Source: Blastocatellia bacterium UBA7656
GTDB taxonomy: Bacteria; Acidobacteriota; Blastocatellia; UBA7656
Assembly (NCBI GenBank): GCA_002483445.1
Contig: DLHY01000147.1
Span: forward strand, 48,063-112,062
Length of the DNA: 64,000 bases
Direction: 5' to 3'
The position numbers and the translations under genes were made by a program. The notes beneath the pieces were generated by a model. It worked only from the letters and a program-made list of their open reading frames with translations. It was not told the DNA's origin and searched no databases. Each line of letters opens with the position of its first letter. Within the stretch, counting starts at the first letter, position 1. This document shows, piece after piece, positions 8,996-16,570 of the stretch.

Positions 8996-9412
8996 ATGCC
9001 TGCAAAGGATGTCATTCACGACGCAGTTAAAAACGCGCTCATCAAGGACGGGTGGACAGTTACCCATGATCCTTACTCAATCAAATACAAGAAGGTAAGT
9101 CTTTTAATTGACCTTGCGGCGGAACGAGCTTTTGCGGCGGAACGAAACGGCGTCAAGATCGCGGTTGAAGTCAAAAGCTTTCTAAACCCATCCTTGCTCA
9201 ATGATTTGAAAACAGCCATTGGGCAATATGAAATTTATCTGAGCTATTTGGAAATCATCGAGCCTGATCGAAAGCTTTATATCGCTATCGACCAGGAAAC
9301 TTACGAGGCTTTAACGTCGGTAGAAGGCTTGGAAGTTGTTTTTCAAAAGCATACAATCCCTTTCATCGTGGTGAAGATCGAAACAGAGGAGATCGCGCAA
9401 TGGATAAACTAG
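8996..9412 (+). CDS. xisH: XisH-family protein (PD-(D/E)XK-like fold)
   Basis: A 138-residue protein matching XisH, first described as a control factor for excision of the fdxN element in heterocystous cyanobacteria. It starts with the family's AKDVIHDAVKNAL and carries an Asp (LLIDLAAER, about residue 36) followed by EVK (VEVKSFL, about residue 55). That arrangement is the acidic/lysine core of PD-(D/E)XK nucleases. It overlaps xisI by 13 bases. No XisF-type recombinase or fdxN element is in the window, so an excision role is unlikely; a nuclease or toxin-like role is speculation. Confidence 0.88.
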   Translation: MPAKDVIHDAVKNALIKDGWTVTHDPYSIKYKKVSLLIDLAAERAFAAERNGVKIAVEVKSFLNPSLLNDLKTAIGQYEIYLSYLEIIEPDRKLYIAIDQETYEALTSVEGLEVVFQKHTIPFIVVKIETEEIAQWIN

Positions 9413-9741
9413 ATCGTTACCGCGCGCTGATTAAAAATATCATCAATCGCTATGTAGAAATTTTCAATCGCGATGCAGACCCGGATGTTAGCGAACTGGC
9501 TATCTTCGATGACGAGCGTGGTCATTATCAATGGCTGTCGCTTGGATGGAAAGATAATAAGCGAGCTTTTTATATTCATCTTTACGTCCGCATTCACAAC
9601 GAAAAAATTTACGTCGAACAAGACTGGACGGAAGACGGCATAGCGACTGCGCTCGTGCGCGAAGGCGTGCCGCATTCGGATATCGTGCTCGCTTTCCATT
9701 CTCCAAAGATGCGACAGTTCACGGACTTCGCCGCTGCGTGA
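9400..9741 (+). CDS. xisI: XisI-family protein
   Basis: A 113-residue partner of XisH with the family pattern: DRYRALIKNIINRY at the start, then YQWLSLGW, VRIHNEKIYVEQDWTEDGIA and a C-terminal VPHSDIVLAFHSP. Its ATG lies inside the 3' end of xisH, so the two are translated together. In other bacteria xisH and xisI also occur as a fixed pair without any excision element. Base composition is more AT-rich than the neighbouring genes, which supports acquisition as a cassette. Confidence 0.9.
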   Translation: MDKLDRYRALIKNIINRYVEIFNRDADPDVSELAIFDDERGHYQWLSLGWKDNKRAFYIHLYVRIHNEKIYVEQDWTEDGIATALVREGVPHSDIVLAFHSPKMRQFTDFAAA

Positions 9742-9761
9742 AATCAGCACATCGCCTGTAA

Positions 9762-9830
9762 GATGAAGAGCAAAGCGATCTTGTTGAGTTTTTGAAATCT
9801 CTAACGAGCGACGACGCGCAGCAAGGATTC
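9762..9830 (+). pseudogene. relic of a second MauG-family gene (3' end only)
   Basis: A 69-base stretch aligned to 8876-8946, the last codons of the peroxidase gene. In its ungapped part nearly all differences fall at third codon positions and are silent: DEEQSDLVEFLKSL is encoded in both copies. Only the last few codons diverge. There is no upstream reading frame for the rest of the gene. It is the right-hand boundary of the xisHI cassette. Confidence 0.8.
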
Positions 9831-9886
9831 TCAACACATCCATGAGATGGTATTTCTCAGGCGCAAGCCGAAAGCGCGCAACGCTC

Positions 9887-10741
9887 TTATCCCAACAACT
9901 CTCTCATCCGCGGCTCAAGCAATTTGCGAATCTCCTTATCGTCGAGCGCGTATTCGATGAGCGTCTTGAGATAATTTATCGGATCGCCGATTGTCAGCCA
10001 GCGACCGTCAATCACCGGTTGAGCCACGACGCGCCCGCCCCGACGGATGTATTCGCGCACAGCGTCCGTAAGCCATAGCTCGTTCGATTTTCCGAGCGGA
10101 GTTTCAGAGAGTATATCGATTATCTCAGTCGACAGCAGAAACCTTCCGAACACAGCAAGATTTGATCGCGCAGCTTCGCGGGCAGGTTTTTCAACAACGT
10201 CGGAAAGCTCGCGCTCTTCGCTTCCCTCTTTTATCTCGGCGATGCCGTAGCGCATTACATCTTCCCACGCGACCTCCTGCACTCCGACGACGAGTGCGCC
10301 CGCGCTTTCGTGCTTGTCGATGAGTTGTCGCGTGAAAGGGATTTTCGATTTGATGATGTCGTCGCCATAAGAATAGATGAATCCTTCGCCAGTCTGAAGG
10401 TGCGGGCGCGCGACTATCAAAGGCGTCCCGTTGCCGTAAGGCCCGCGCTGCGGCTCGAAGATCAAATCAACATTTGAAAGCTTATCGACGAAGTCATCCA
10501 GAACGCTATGCTTTCCGCGCGGAGGCAGATCGCTGAAATCATATTGTCGGTGGATAGGCTTCGCGTTCGACCCCGTGACGACGATGATCTTTTTCAACCC
10601 TGATTCGATGTATTCATCGATGATGAGTTGAATGGCCGGTTTGTTGATTATCGGCAAAAGCTCTTTCGGATAGCCCAGCGAAACGGGCAGCATCCTTGTA
10701 CCCGCGCCCGCCGCTGCAATCACTCCGGTTTCAACCTTCAT
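9887..10741 (-). CDS. galU: UTP-glucose-1-phosphate uridylyltransferase
   Basis: A 284-residue nucleotidyltransferase that makes UDP-glucose from glucose-1-phosphate and UTP for envelope polysaccharides. The N-terminal AAGAGTRMLP is the nucleotide-binding loop, followed by YPKELLPIINKPAIQ, the GalU-type substrate motif. VEKPA lies in the middle and an EYIRRGGRVVAQPV region towards the C-terminus. The start is the ATG at 10741 behind AAGGAGA; a longer frame to 10768 lacks such a site. Length is normal for short GalU proteins. The gene converges on the xisHI region and follows the CopD-like gene by 13 bases. Confidence 0.88.
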   Translation of the reverse strand: MKVETGVIAAAGAGTRMLPVSLGYPKELLPIINKPAIQLIIDEYIESGLKKIIVVTGSNAKPIHRQYDFSDLPPRGKHSVLDDFVDKLSNVDLIFEPQRGPYGNGTPLIVARPHLQTGEGFIYSYGDDIIKSKIPFTRQLIDKHESAGALVVGVQEVAWEDVMRYGIAEIKEGSEERELSDVVEKPAREAARSNLAVFGRFLLSTEIIDILSETPLGKSNELWLTDAVREYIRRGGRVVAQPVIDGRWLTIGDPINYLKTLIEYALDDKEIRKLLEPRMRELLG

Positions 10742-10754
10742 CCCATTCTCTCCT

Positions 10755-11249
10755 TCAGCCTCGCACAAGGCGGACGGACAAATAAAGCACTGCTATCGAT
10801 AGCAACGTCGCCAGCGCCGCAGCCAGTGAGCCGCTCCTGCGGCCTGGCGCAGAGCCGGGGGACGGATGCTCACGTGCCGCGCGAATGCTCGTGATGTCGT
10901 GATAGAGCATCAACACTATGATCAATAAAACCAGCGCGAGTTTCCACCCCAGCCACTCGGCGATGAATGGATCGACCTTTTGCGCATCGAACGCTTCGCC
11001 GCTAAACAACTGCGCCGGGCTTATCGGCGCGGGTCTGAGCCACAGATTGCCCAAGCCCGTAAGGATGAGAATAACCATCGCGCTCCAGCCCAATCGACGA
11101 AAGCGGCGCGCAAGTCCGCGAAGTATCTGCTGCCGCTCATCAGGCGCGTGCGTGAGCGCAAAAGGCACGGCGACCGCAGCCGTATATATCAACCCTCCAA
11201 CCCAAAGAGCCGCCATCGCGACGTGAATAAAAACATTCAACTGGTACAT
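10755..11249 (-). CDS. CopD-like integral membrane protein
   Basis: A 164-residue protein with about four membrane segments (near residues 6-28, 55-72, 102-120 and 142-160). The first carries a conserved-looking His (FIHVAMAALWVGG) typical of the CopD/copper-resistance D-like superfamily. The function of single-domain members is not settled; copper tolerance or a haem-related membrane role are the usual suggestions. Start ATG behind AGGAAA. It sits between galU and the exporter gene, 7 bases after the latter. Confidence 0.65.
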   Translation of the reverse strand: MYQLNVFIHVAMAALWVGGLIYTAAVAVPFALTHAPDERQQILRGLARRFRRLGWSAMVILILTGLGNLWLRPAPISPAQLFSGEAFDAQKVDPFIAEWLGWKLALVLLIIVLMLYHDITSIRAAREHPSPGSAPGRRSGSLAAALATLLSIAVLYLSVRLVRG

Positions 11250-11256
11250 GGATTTC

Positions 11257-12513
11257 CTACGTGCCTTCTCCGCTTCGCTCTTCCATCACTGCTCCCGTTT
11301 CAACTACATCAACGGGCGCGCTGAGAGTCGCGGCAATGGCGAGCGCAACGAGCATGATAGCCGCGCTCGTCCAGTAAGGCGTTCGCCCGTAAAGCGGATC
11401 AGGGTCGCGGCTCAAAAGAAAGCCGCCCATCGCTGGCCCGATTATTCTTGCAAGGCTGGCCGAGGATGCCATCACGCCAAGCACACTTCCCTGATGCGCG
11501 GCATCGACGCTCTTCGACGCGATGCCGTTGAGCGTCGGCGTGGCAAGGCTGTTGCCTACGGCGATAGCCGTGTTGACCAATATGAGAGTTGTGAGTGTCT
11601 CGCTCGATGGCATAAAGAACATGCCTGCGGCGAGCAGCGCGATGCCTGATATGGCAAGCGCCTTATCGCCGAAAACTTTTACCAGTCGACCCATAAGGCC
11701 GCCCTGAATGATCGCTCCGAGCAGTCCCAGATAGGCGAAAAGATATCCGTTATGCGTCGCGTCAAAGCCGAACTTGTGATTGGTGAAAAGGGCAAAGGTC
11801 GCCGTCAGCATGGCGAAAGCGATTGTAGCGAAAAAGTATGTCGCCATCACTGCGCGCAGTTGCCATCCGCCGGTCTCTGAAATCATTCGCAAAACAGACG
11901 GGCGTTGATGCCCGTGGCCGCGTCTTTCGGCTGTCAGGCTTTCAGGCAGAAGGAAATAAAGCGCCGTGGCGTTTGCTGCGGCAAGAACCGCCGCAAAATA
12001 AAATGGCGCGGCGGGCGTGATCTGACTCATCACGCCGCCAATCGCAGGCCCGACGATGAAACCCAGTCCGAAGGCCGCGCCTATCAGCCCCATACCGCGC
12101 GAACGCTCGTCGGGCGGAGTCACGTCGGCGATGTAAGCCTGCGCGGTCGAGATGTTCCCGCCGCTTATTCCATCGATGATGCGCCCCAGAAACAGCAGCC
12201 AGAGCGCGTTTCCAAGCCCCATGATCAGAAAGCCTATCGAAGTCCCTATCAGACTGAAGAGCAGCACCGGCCTTCGACCCACACGATCCGAAAGCTTTCC
12301 AAGAATGGGAGCGCATAAGAACTGCATCGCGGAGAAGGCTCCGAGCAGCAGCCCTATGACTGTCTCCGAAGCCTGAAACTCTTTGGCGTAAAGAGGCAGC
12401 ACAGGGATGACGATGCCGAACCCGACGAGGTCGATGAAGATGGTTATGAATATAATTACCAGCGGGGAACGTTTTCTGGCCGTATGATTACGAGTGTCGT
12501 TATGGTTCTGCAT
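11257..12513 (-). CDS. MFS transporter, TetA-like drug/proton antiporter
   Basis: A 418-residue protein with twelve predicted membrane helices. Major-facilitator motif A is clear between helices 2 and 3 (GKLSDRVGRRPVLL). Motif C-type Gly/Pro-rich helix 5 (GAAFGLGFIVGPAIGG) marks the drug:H+ antiporter-1 group, and DRIIDGISGGN-type residues in helix 4 match TetA-like members. Substrate specificity cannot be inferred. It shares a minus-strand run with the flavoprotein upstream (9-base gap). Confidence 0.85.
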   Translation of the reverse strand: MQNHNDTRNHTARKRSPLVIIFITIFIDLVGFGIVIPVLPLYAKEFQASETVIGLLLGAFSAMQFLCAPILGKLSDRVGRRPVLLFSLIGTSIGFLIMGLGNALWLLFLGRIIDGISGGNISTAQAYIADVTPPDERSRGMGLIGAAFGLGFIVGPAIGGVMSQITPAAPFYFAAVLAAANATALYFLLPESLTAERRGHGHQRPSVLRMISETGGWQLRAVMATYFFATIAFAMLTATFALFTNHKFGFDATHNGYLFAYLGLLGAIIQGGLMGRLVKVFGDKALAISGIALLAAGMFFMPSSETLTTLILVNTAIAVGNSLATPTLNGIASKSVDAAHQGSVLGVMASSASLARIIGPAMGGFLLSRDPDPLYGRTPYWTSAAIMLVALAIAATLSAPVDVVETGAVMEERSGEGT

Positions 12514-12522
12514 CGAGGTTTA

Positions 12523-13710
12523 TCAAATGATCTGCCAGGCTCGACGCAACAAATCGCGTTTGAGCGTGACGTAGCTCTGCTCGCCCATCAAAGCATCGAC
12601 TAAAGTTTTGCGCACGCCGCGGTGAAATCGCGCGAGGCGAATCATCGCGTCGGTGATGAGATGGCCTAAGAAAGTGCCGTGATAAAACTGGGGCAGGCGA
12701 TATGATGCCTGCTCAAGCTCGCGCCCGAACGATGCCCGCCACATTCGCTCATAAGCCGACTCAGCCGCGCCGCCCGTCGCGTGGTGACTGATCGCTTCCG
12801 CCAGAACATCGGCGGATTTGAAAGCGAAGTAGATTCCCTCGCCCGTGATCGGATCGGCGAAACCCGCGGCATCGCCCACAAGCGCCCAGCCTTCGCCGCT
12901 TGCGCGCAACTCGCTCCAGCTTCTTCGATCAAGCGTCGGAATCTTCGCCCCGAAAAAATCCATTCGTTCCGACGCGGGCATAAGTCCGCCGTAGTAATCG
13001 CGAACGAAATCTGAAAGCAGTTGTCGCAGTTCATCCGATGTTCGCTCGCCGAGCTTCGAAGCCACGCCGAAATTCATCACGCCCGGTCGCGGAAAGGCCC
13101 ACAGGTAGCCCGTGAAGTTTTTCGGAAATCGGATCAATACTTCATCCTCTTTTTTTTCACTCTGAAAGTCAGTCCCATCCATCGCGACGTTATAACCGAA
13201 TGCGAGCGCAAGATCGCTTTGCGGAAAGATGCCTATCAATCGACGACGTGCGAAGCTTGCCGCGCCATCCGCGCCGACTAAAAACCGCGCCCGCCACTCC
13301 TGCCCGTCCGCAGTCTTCAAAGACCATCCGTCGCTCGTGCGGCTGAAATCTTTCACGCCTGATCGTATGAATCGCGCGCCCGCCGAAATGGCGCGGTCGA
13401 GTATGAGACCATTGAGAACCTTGCGCGAAAAGACAGCGAACGGAGTTTTGAAGTTGACGGTGATTCGTCTTTCAAACGGCGAGATCATAGTTATTCGGTT
13501 GATGAGCTTGCGCGGGTACCCTGAGCTTTCAAGCAGGAAGGCGAACTCTCTCAACGCGCGAGTGGGGACGCCGCCGCCGCAGGGTTTTTCCCACGCTCCG
13601 CGCGGGTCGAAGAGAATCGTGTCGCGACCGCTTTCGGCAAGACGGGTGGCCAGATGCGCGCCCGCAGGTCCCGCGCCGATGACGGCGATCTCAGCAAAGT
13701 TCTCGCTCAT
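12523..13710 (-). CDS. geranylgeranyl-reductase-family FAD oxidoreductase
   Basis: A 395-residue flavoprotein. The N-terminal VIGAGPAGAHLATRLAESG is the dinucleotide fold. A second FAD motif, GWALVGDAAGFADPITGEGI, is typical of the geranylgeranyl reductase/squalene epoxidase-like group (GG-red-SF). Members reduce isoprenoid double bonds of quinones, membrane lipids or chlorophyll side chains, or act as halogenase-like monooxygenases. The start is the ATG at 13710; the frame extends 34 codons upstream but with poor, low-homology sequence. The product is likely cytoplasmic or membrane-associated. The substrate is not inferable. Confidence 0.85.
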   Translation of the reverse strand: MSENFAEIAVIGAGPAGAHLATRLAESGRDTILFDPRGAWEKPCGGGVPTRALREFAFLLESSGYPRKLINRITMISPFERRITVNFKTPFAVFSRKVLNGLILDRAISAGARFIRSGVKDFSRTSDGWSLKTADGQEWRARFLVGADGAASFARRRLIGIFPQSDLALAFGYNVAMDGTDFQSEKKEDEVLIRFPKNFTGYLWAFPRPGVMNFGVASKLGERTSDELRQLLSDFVRDYYGGLMPASERMDFFGAKIPTLDRRSWSELRASGEGWALVGDAAGFADPITGEGIYFAFKSADVLAEAISHHATGGAAESAYERMWRASFGRELEQASYRLPQFYHGTFLGHLITDAMIRLARFHRGVRKTLVDALMGEQSYVTLKRDLLRRAWQII

Positions 13711-13765
13711 ACGCGGACAGTCTAGCGGCGAAACCGAGAGCTTATCAAGTGAAGCGCAAGGTCGC

Positions 13766-14323
13766 TTATCCTGTGGCTTCTTCCGCTCGCTTTCTAACAA
13801 CGCGCAAAGCAATACGCCGAATCAATCCGCTGAAAGGTCTTACGCCGAACCAGTAAATGCGAAATCGCTTTCGGCTTTTTGCATCAAGACACAGTATCCG
13901 CGTTTCTGTCGCGAGCAGCGTCGAATTGTCTCCTTCGGATGAAAGGGAAAAATTCCAGACCGCTTTCGCATAAGAAGGCTTATCGAACTGCCTGAATCCG
14001 TCGGCATCGAGTTTCTGAACGCCGCCTGATGGTGTCCAGAAACGGCCAACTATGCCTATCAGCATTTCTTCAGGATGATTTTCGCCAAGCAGGATGAAGC
14101 CGTTGTCGAGGATGGTTTGCATATTTATCGCTGGCCTGACCGTTTTGCGTCGAGAAGAAATCATTTGTGTAATCCCGCGCACTCCAAACAACGCACGAAC
14201 GATCAGGGAGTCGCTCAGGTCAAGATTGCGAGTTTCCTTATAGACCCGATCAATCGGCGCGCCGATCCTTATCCGGTGCCGTTCAACAAAGTCGAACCGA
14301 GGCAGGTAATCGTCAATGAGCAT
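13766..14323 (-). CDS. conserved hypothetical protein, SRPBCC-like
   Basis: A 185-residue soluble protein. It opens with a DRVYKETRNLDLSDSLIVRAL segment and continues through GFILLGENHPEEMLIGIVGRFW and YAKAVWNFSL to ETRILCLD and a C-terminal RPFSGLIRR helix. This order resembles START/SRPBCC-fold (polyketide-cyclase-like) proteins with a hydrophobic cavity. The start at 14323 is preceded by GGAGAAAGAGA. It lies 24 bases after the LanC-like gene stop and may belong to that operon. The function is unknown. Confidence 0.72.
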   Translation of the reverse strand: MLIDDYLPRFDFVERHRIRIGAPIDRVYKETRNLDLSDSLIVRALFGVRGITQMISSRRKTVRPAINMQTILDNGFILLGENHPEEMLIGIVGRFWTPSGGVQKLDADGFRQFDKPSYAKAVWNFSLSSEGDNSTLLATETRILCLDAKSRKRFRIYWFGVRPFSGLIRRIALRVVRKRAEEATG

Positions 14324-14347
14324 CGATGTCTCTTTCTCCAAAACGCA

Positions 14348-15652
14348 TCAAAACGGCGTGTCGGGAAACCGTATCGCTGATTTTTTTCCGCGCTCGAAAT
14401 CATAGAGCCTCAGCATCAGCATCCCCATGCCTGACGCGCCCTGCATGAGTCCCGTCTGCGCGACGAGCAGTTCGGGCCTGACGCGATGTTCTGCCTGAAT
14501 CCATCGCGCGCCTTTATCATCGCGAGCGGCGCGCGAAAGAGTCTGAGCCGCGACTCGCTTGCAAAAACCGAGATACTCTCTGTCGCCTGTCGCCTGATAG
14601 AGGTCGAGAAAGAAATCTGCGACCCCCGCAGAGCCGCAACACCGGCTCACATTGTTCCAGAACCCGGCGGTCTGCTTTTCGGGAATGCCGCTCTCGATCA
14701 CTGCCCGCGCGCTCCTTTTCACCCACTCCATCCACTGACCATCGCCGGTCGCTTTATAGAGGCGATAAAACAATCGCGCAGTTCCCACAGGCCCGTGACA
14801 CCATCCCAGATAGAAAAGCTCTCGGCCTTGAGGCTCGTTATGAAAAACCATGCAGACATCGCCATCCGTCTTTGCGACCGACAGCAGATACTTCGCGCCC
14901 CCAAGCGCGGCGTCGAGAAACGTTTTCTCTTTGGTCTCCTCGTAGAGCGTGGCGAGGAAATAAGCGATGCCTGCCGTCCCGTGCGAAAAGTTCGGCATCA
15001 GTCTCGGAAACCGCGGCGTCATCGCCCACTTCAGCCCTGTTGCTTCTTCACGCGCAAGCTCGATGAGTCGAAGTCCCGCGAGTCTTGCGGTTTCTCGAAA
15101 CTCAGTTTTTTTGAATTCCTTCGCGGCATAGAGCAGAAACAACGCGGTGCCTGCGCTGCCGCTGATTATGTCTGTCGTGTCGCTCCATTCCACACCGCTG
15201 CCTGCTTTCACGGCGCGGCTTCGAATCAACTCGGCGCAACGAAGCGCGCCCGCGCGATACCGCGCGTCGCCCGTCGCTCTATATACTTCGCAGAGCGTGA
15301 AACCTATCCCCGCAAGACCTGTGTACAATCCGTTTTCTTTTTCATCCGTAATCGAAGCCATCAGATAATCAGCGCCCGCGCGGGCATCCGTGAGAAACGA
15401 ACGGTCGGCGGTCGCGCGAGAGACTTCTATGAAAAACAACATAACGCCGGGAGTGCCGCTGTAGAGAGTGGTATTGACGGATTTCGGATCAGCGGGATCA
15501 GAGGGCCAGGCCAATCCCTTCTCTGTTTTGACAGCAGACGAGCGAATCCACTTTGCCGTCTCCCTGGCAGTCTGGAGATAGAGGTTATCACTTGCGCTTG
15601 CGACCGGTTGCAGCGCCGCCAGCAACAACAACGCGGCTGTCAGTTGTTTCAT
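14348..15652 (-). CDS. exported LanC-like lanthionine-cyclase-family protein
   Basis: A 434-residue double-barrel alpha/alpha protein with a Sec signal (about residues 1-20, ending ASAS). LanC landmarks are complete: Asp161 in TDIISGSAG, His224 in FSHGTAGIA, Cys285 in GWCHG, and Cys338-Cys339-Gly in place of the usual Cys-His-Gly. The zinc site would therefore be three cysteines, as known for the ProcM-like CCG group of lantibiotic cyclases. No LanB, LanM or precursor peptide is nearby, and the export signal is unusual for LanC. ATG follows AAGGAGAAGG. It overlaps the upstream membrane-protein gene by 65 bases. Confidence 0.85.
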   Translation of the reverse strand: MKQLTAALLLLAALQPVASASDNLYLQTARETAKWIRSSAVKTEKGLAWPSDPADPKSVNTTLYSGTPGVMLFFIEVSRATADRSFLTDARAGADYLMASITDEKENGLYTGLAGIGFTLCEVYRATGDARYRAGALRCAELIRSRAVKAGSGVEWSDTTDIISGSAGTALFLLYAAKEFKKTEFRETARLAGLRLIELAREEATGLKWAMTPRFPRLMPNFSHGTAGIAYFLATLYEETKEKTFLDAALGGAKYLLSVAKTDGDVCMVFHNEPQGRELFYLGWCHGPVGTARLFYRLYKATGDGQWMEWVKRSARAVIESGIPEKQTAGFWNNVSRCCGSAGVADFFLDLYQATGDREYLGFCKRVAAQTLSRAARDDKGARWIQAEHRVRPELLVAQTGLMQGASGMGMLMLRLYDFERGKKSAIRFPDTPF

Positions 15653-16379
15653 GCTTTCCTTCTCCTTGAATGGATTGCTGCGCTCGCTGTCGTGTCTGGA
15701 GGAAAGAAACGAATGAGTAGCAAAAAAGTGTCGTCCCTGTTATTTCAAGGCTTTCTTCTATGAACCCCTCGACATCTTTCGACATCGATATGCCGAGCGA
15801 GTTTGTTTCGCTCCATTCGGCGAGCAGCGCCAGCACCCAGCAGGCAATGGCCGCCAGAGTCAGGATGAGCGGTTTCTTTTCTCTGGCGAGCATCACAGAA
15901 AAAAAGAATATCATTCCTACGATCAGCGCCACGATCAAGGGCAGGAGCATCGGGACCCAGGCTCCCGGCCCCAGCGATACGTCCAGACCCTTCGACTTCA
16001 GATAGGAAGGGATGTTCTCATGAATCTGCCCGATTTCATCAGCAGAAATCGCGAAGAAAAAAACTCCCGCCGCAAGCCATCCGAATTTGATCAATCGGGG
16101 GAATCTGTAAATTGAAAATTCGATCTTACTGATCATCCAGGCAAGCGATCCAGCCAGAAAGAGCAGCATACTCGAATACCACGTGGCAACGACGCCCTCT
16201 CTTTGCAGATCGAGTTCGAACTTTATGAAATCGATGAGCGAATCGCTCTGTATGCCGCGTTCGAACGAGAGTTGAGAAACCAGAAAAGGGCAGTTCATCA
16301 CTATCAACAACAGGTTGATTCCGACTATAAGGATAAAAAGATTGCGAAGCTGACGCTCAGTCAGTCGTATCTGCAACAA
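15588..16379 (-). CDS. multi-pass membrane protein, partner of the LanC-like gene
   Basis: Unrecognised 263-residue protein with six or so membrane helices, beginning at about residue 13. Conserved-looking acidic pairs lie near helix ends (SADEIGQIHE, LAEWSETN, FIEESLEITG), which might bind metal or protons. The hydrophilic C-terminal tail (about 30 residues) is encoded in the overlap with the LanC-like gene, so the two genes are tightly coupled. No family function is known to me. The start codon is not well supported by a ribosome site. Confidence 0.7.
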   Translation of the reverse strand: MLQIRLTERQLRNLFILIVGINLLLIVMNCPFLVSQLSFERGIQSDSLIDFIKFELDLQREGVVATWYSSMLLFLAGSLAWMISKIEFSIYRFPRLIKFGWLAAGVFFFAISADEIGQIHENIPSYLKSKGLDVSLGPGAWVPMLLPLIVALIVGMIFFFSVMLAREKKPLILTLAAIACWVLALLAEWSETNSLGISMSKDVEGFIEESLEITGTTLFCYSFVSFLQTRQRAQQSIQGEGKHETTDSRVVVAGGAATGRKRK

Positions 16380-16530
16380 ATTTTTGGTCCCACCTTCAGA
16401 GCCAGGATTGGCCGACCGGGGCTGAACGAATCAGGCAAAATGTCGACCGGCAGGTGAAAAGTTTTATAACAGATTTTTCTGAAATGCCAGTTGGCGGGTG
16501 AATTTCGCGCGGCAGGATGAAAAGAAAAGT

Positions 16531-16567
16531 CAGAGGCAGGCGCATCTCAGAGGTGCGCCTGCCTCTG
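16531..16567 (-). terminator. intrinsic terminator of the VIT/vWA gene
   Basis: A perfect 14-bp stem (CAGAGGCAGGCGCA at 16531-16544 with its complement at 16554-16567) with a 9-base loop. It sits 4 bases past the stop of the minus-strand gene and is followed on that strand by a T-rich run (acttttctttt). Confidence 0.85.
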
Positions 16568-16570
16568 TAC

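Noticed and set aside
8996..9741. fdxN-type excision element
   Set aside because: xisH and xisI are present but there is no XisF recombinase and no recognised recombination site or nitrogenase gene.
13711..13812. 34-codon N-terminal extension of the flavoprotein
   Set aside because: The dinucleotide-binding fold begins at the ATG at 13710, as in the family; the extra codons look non-coding.
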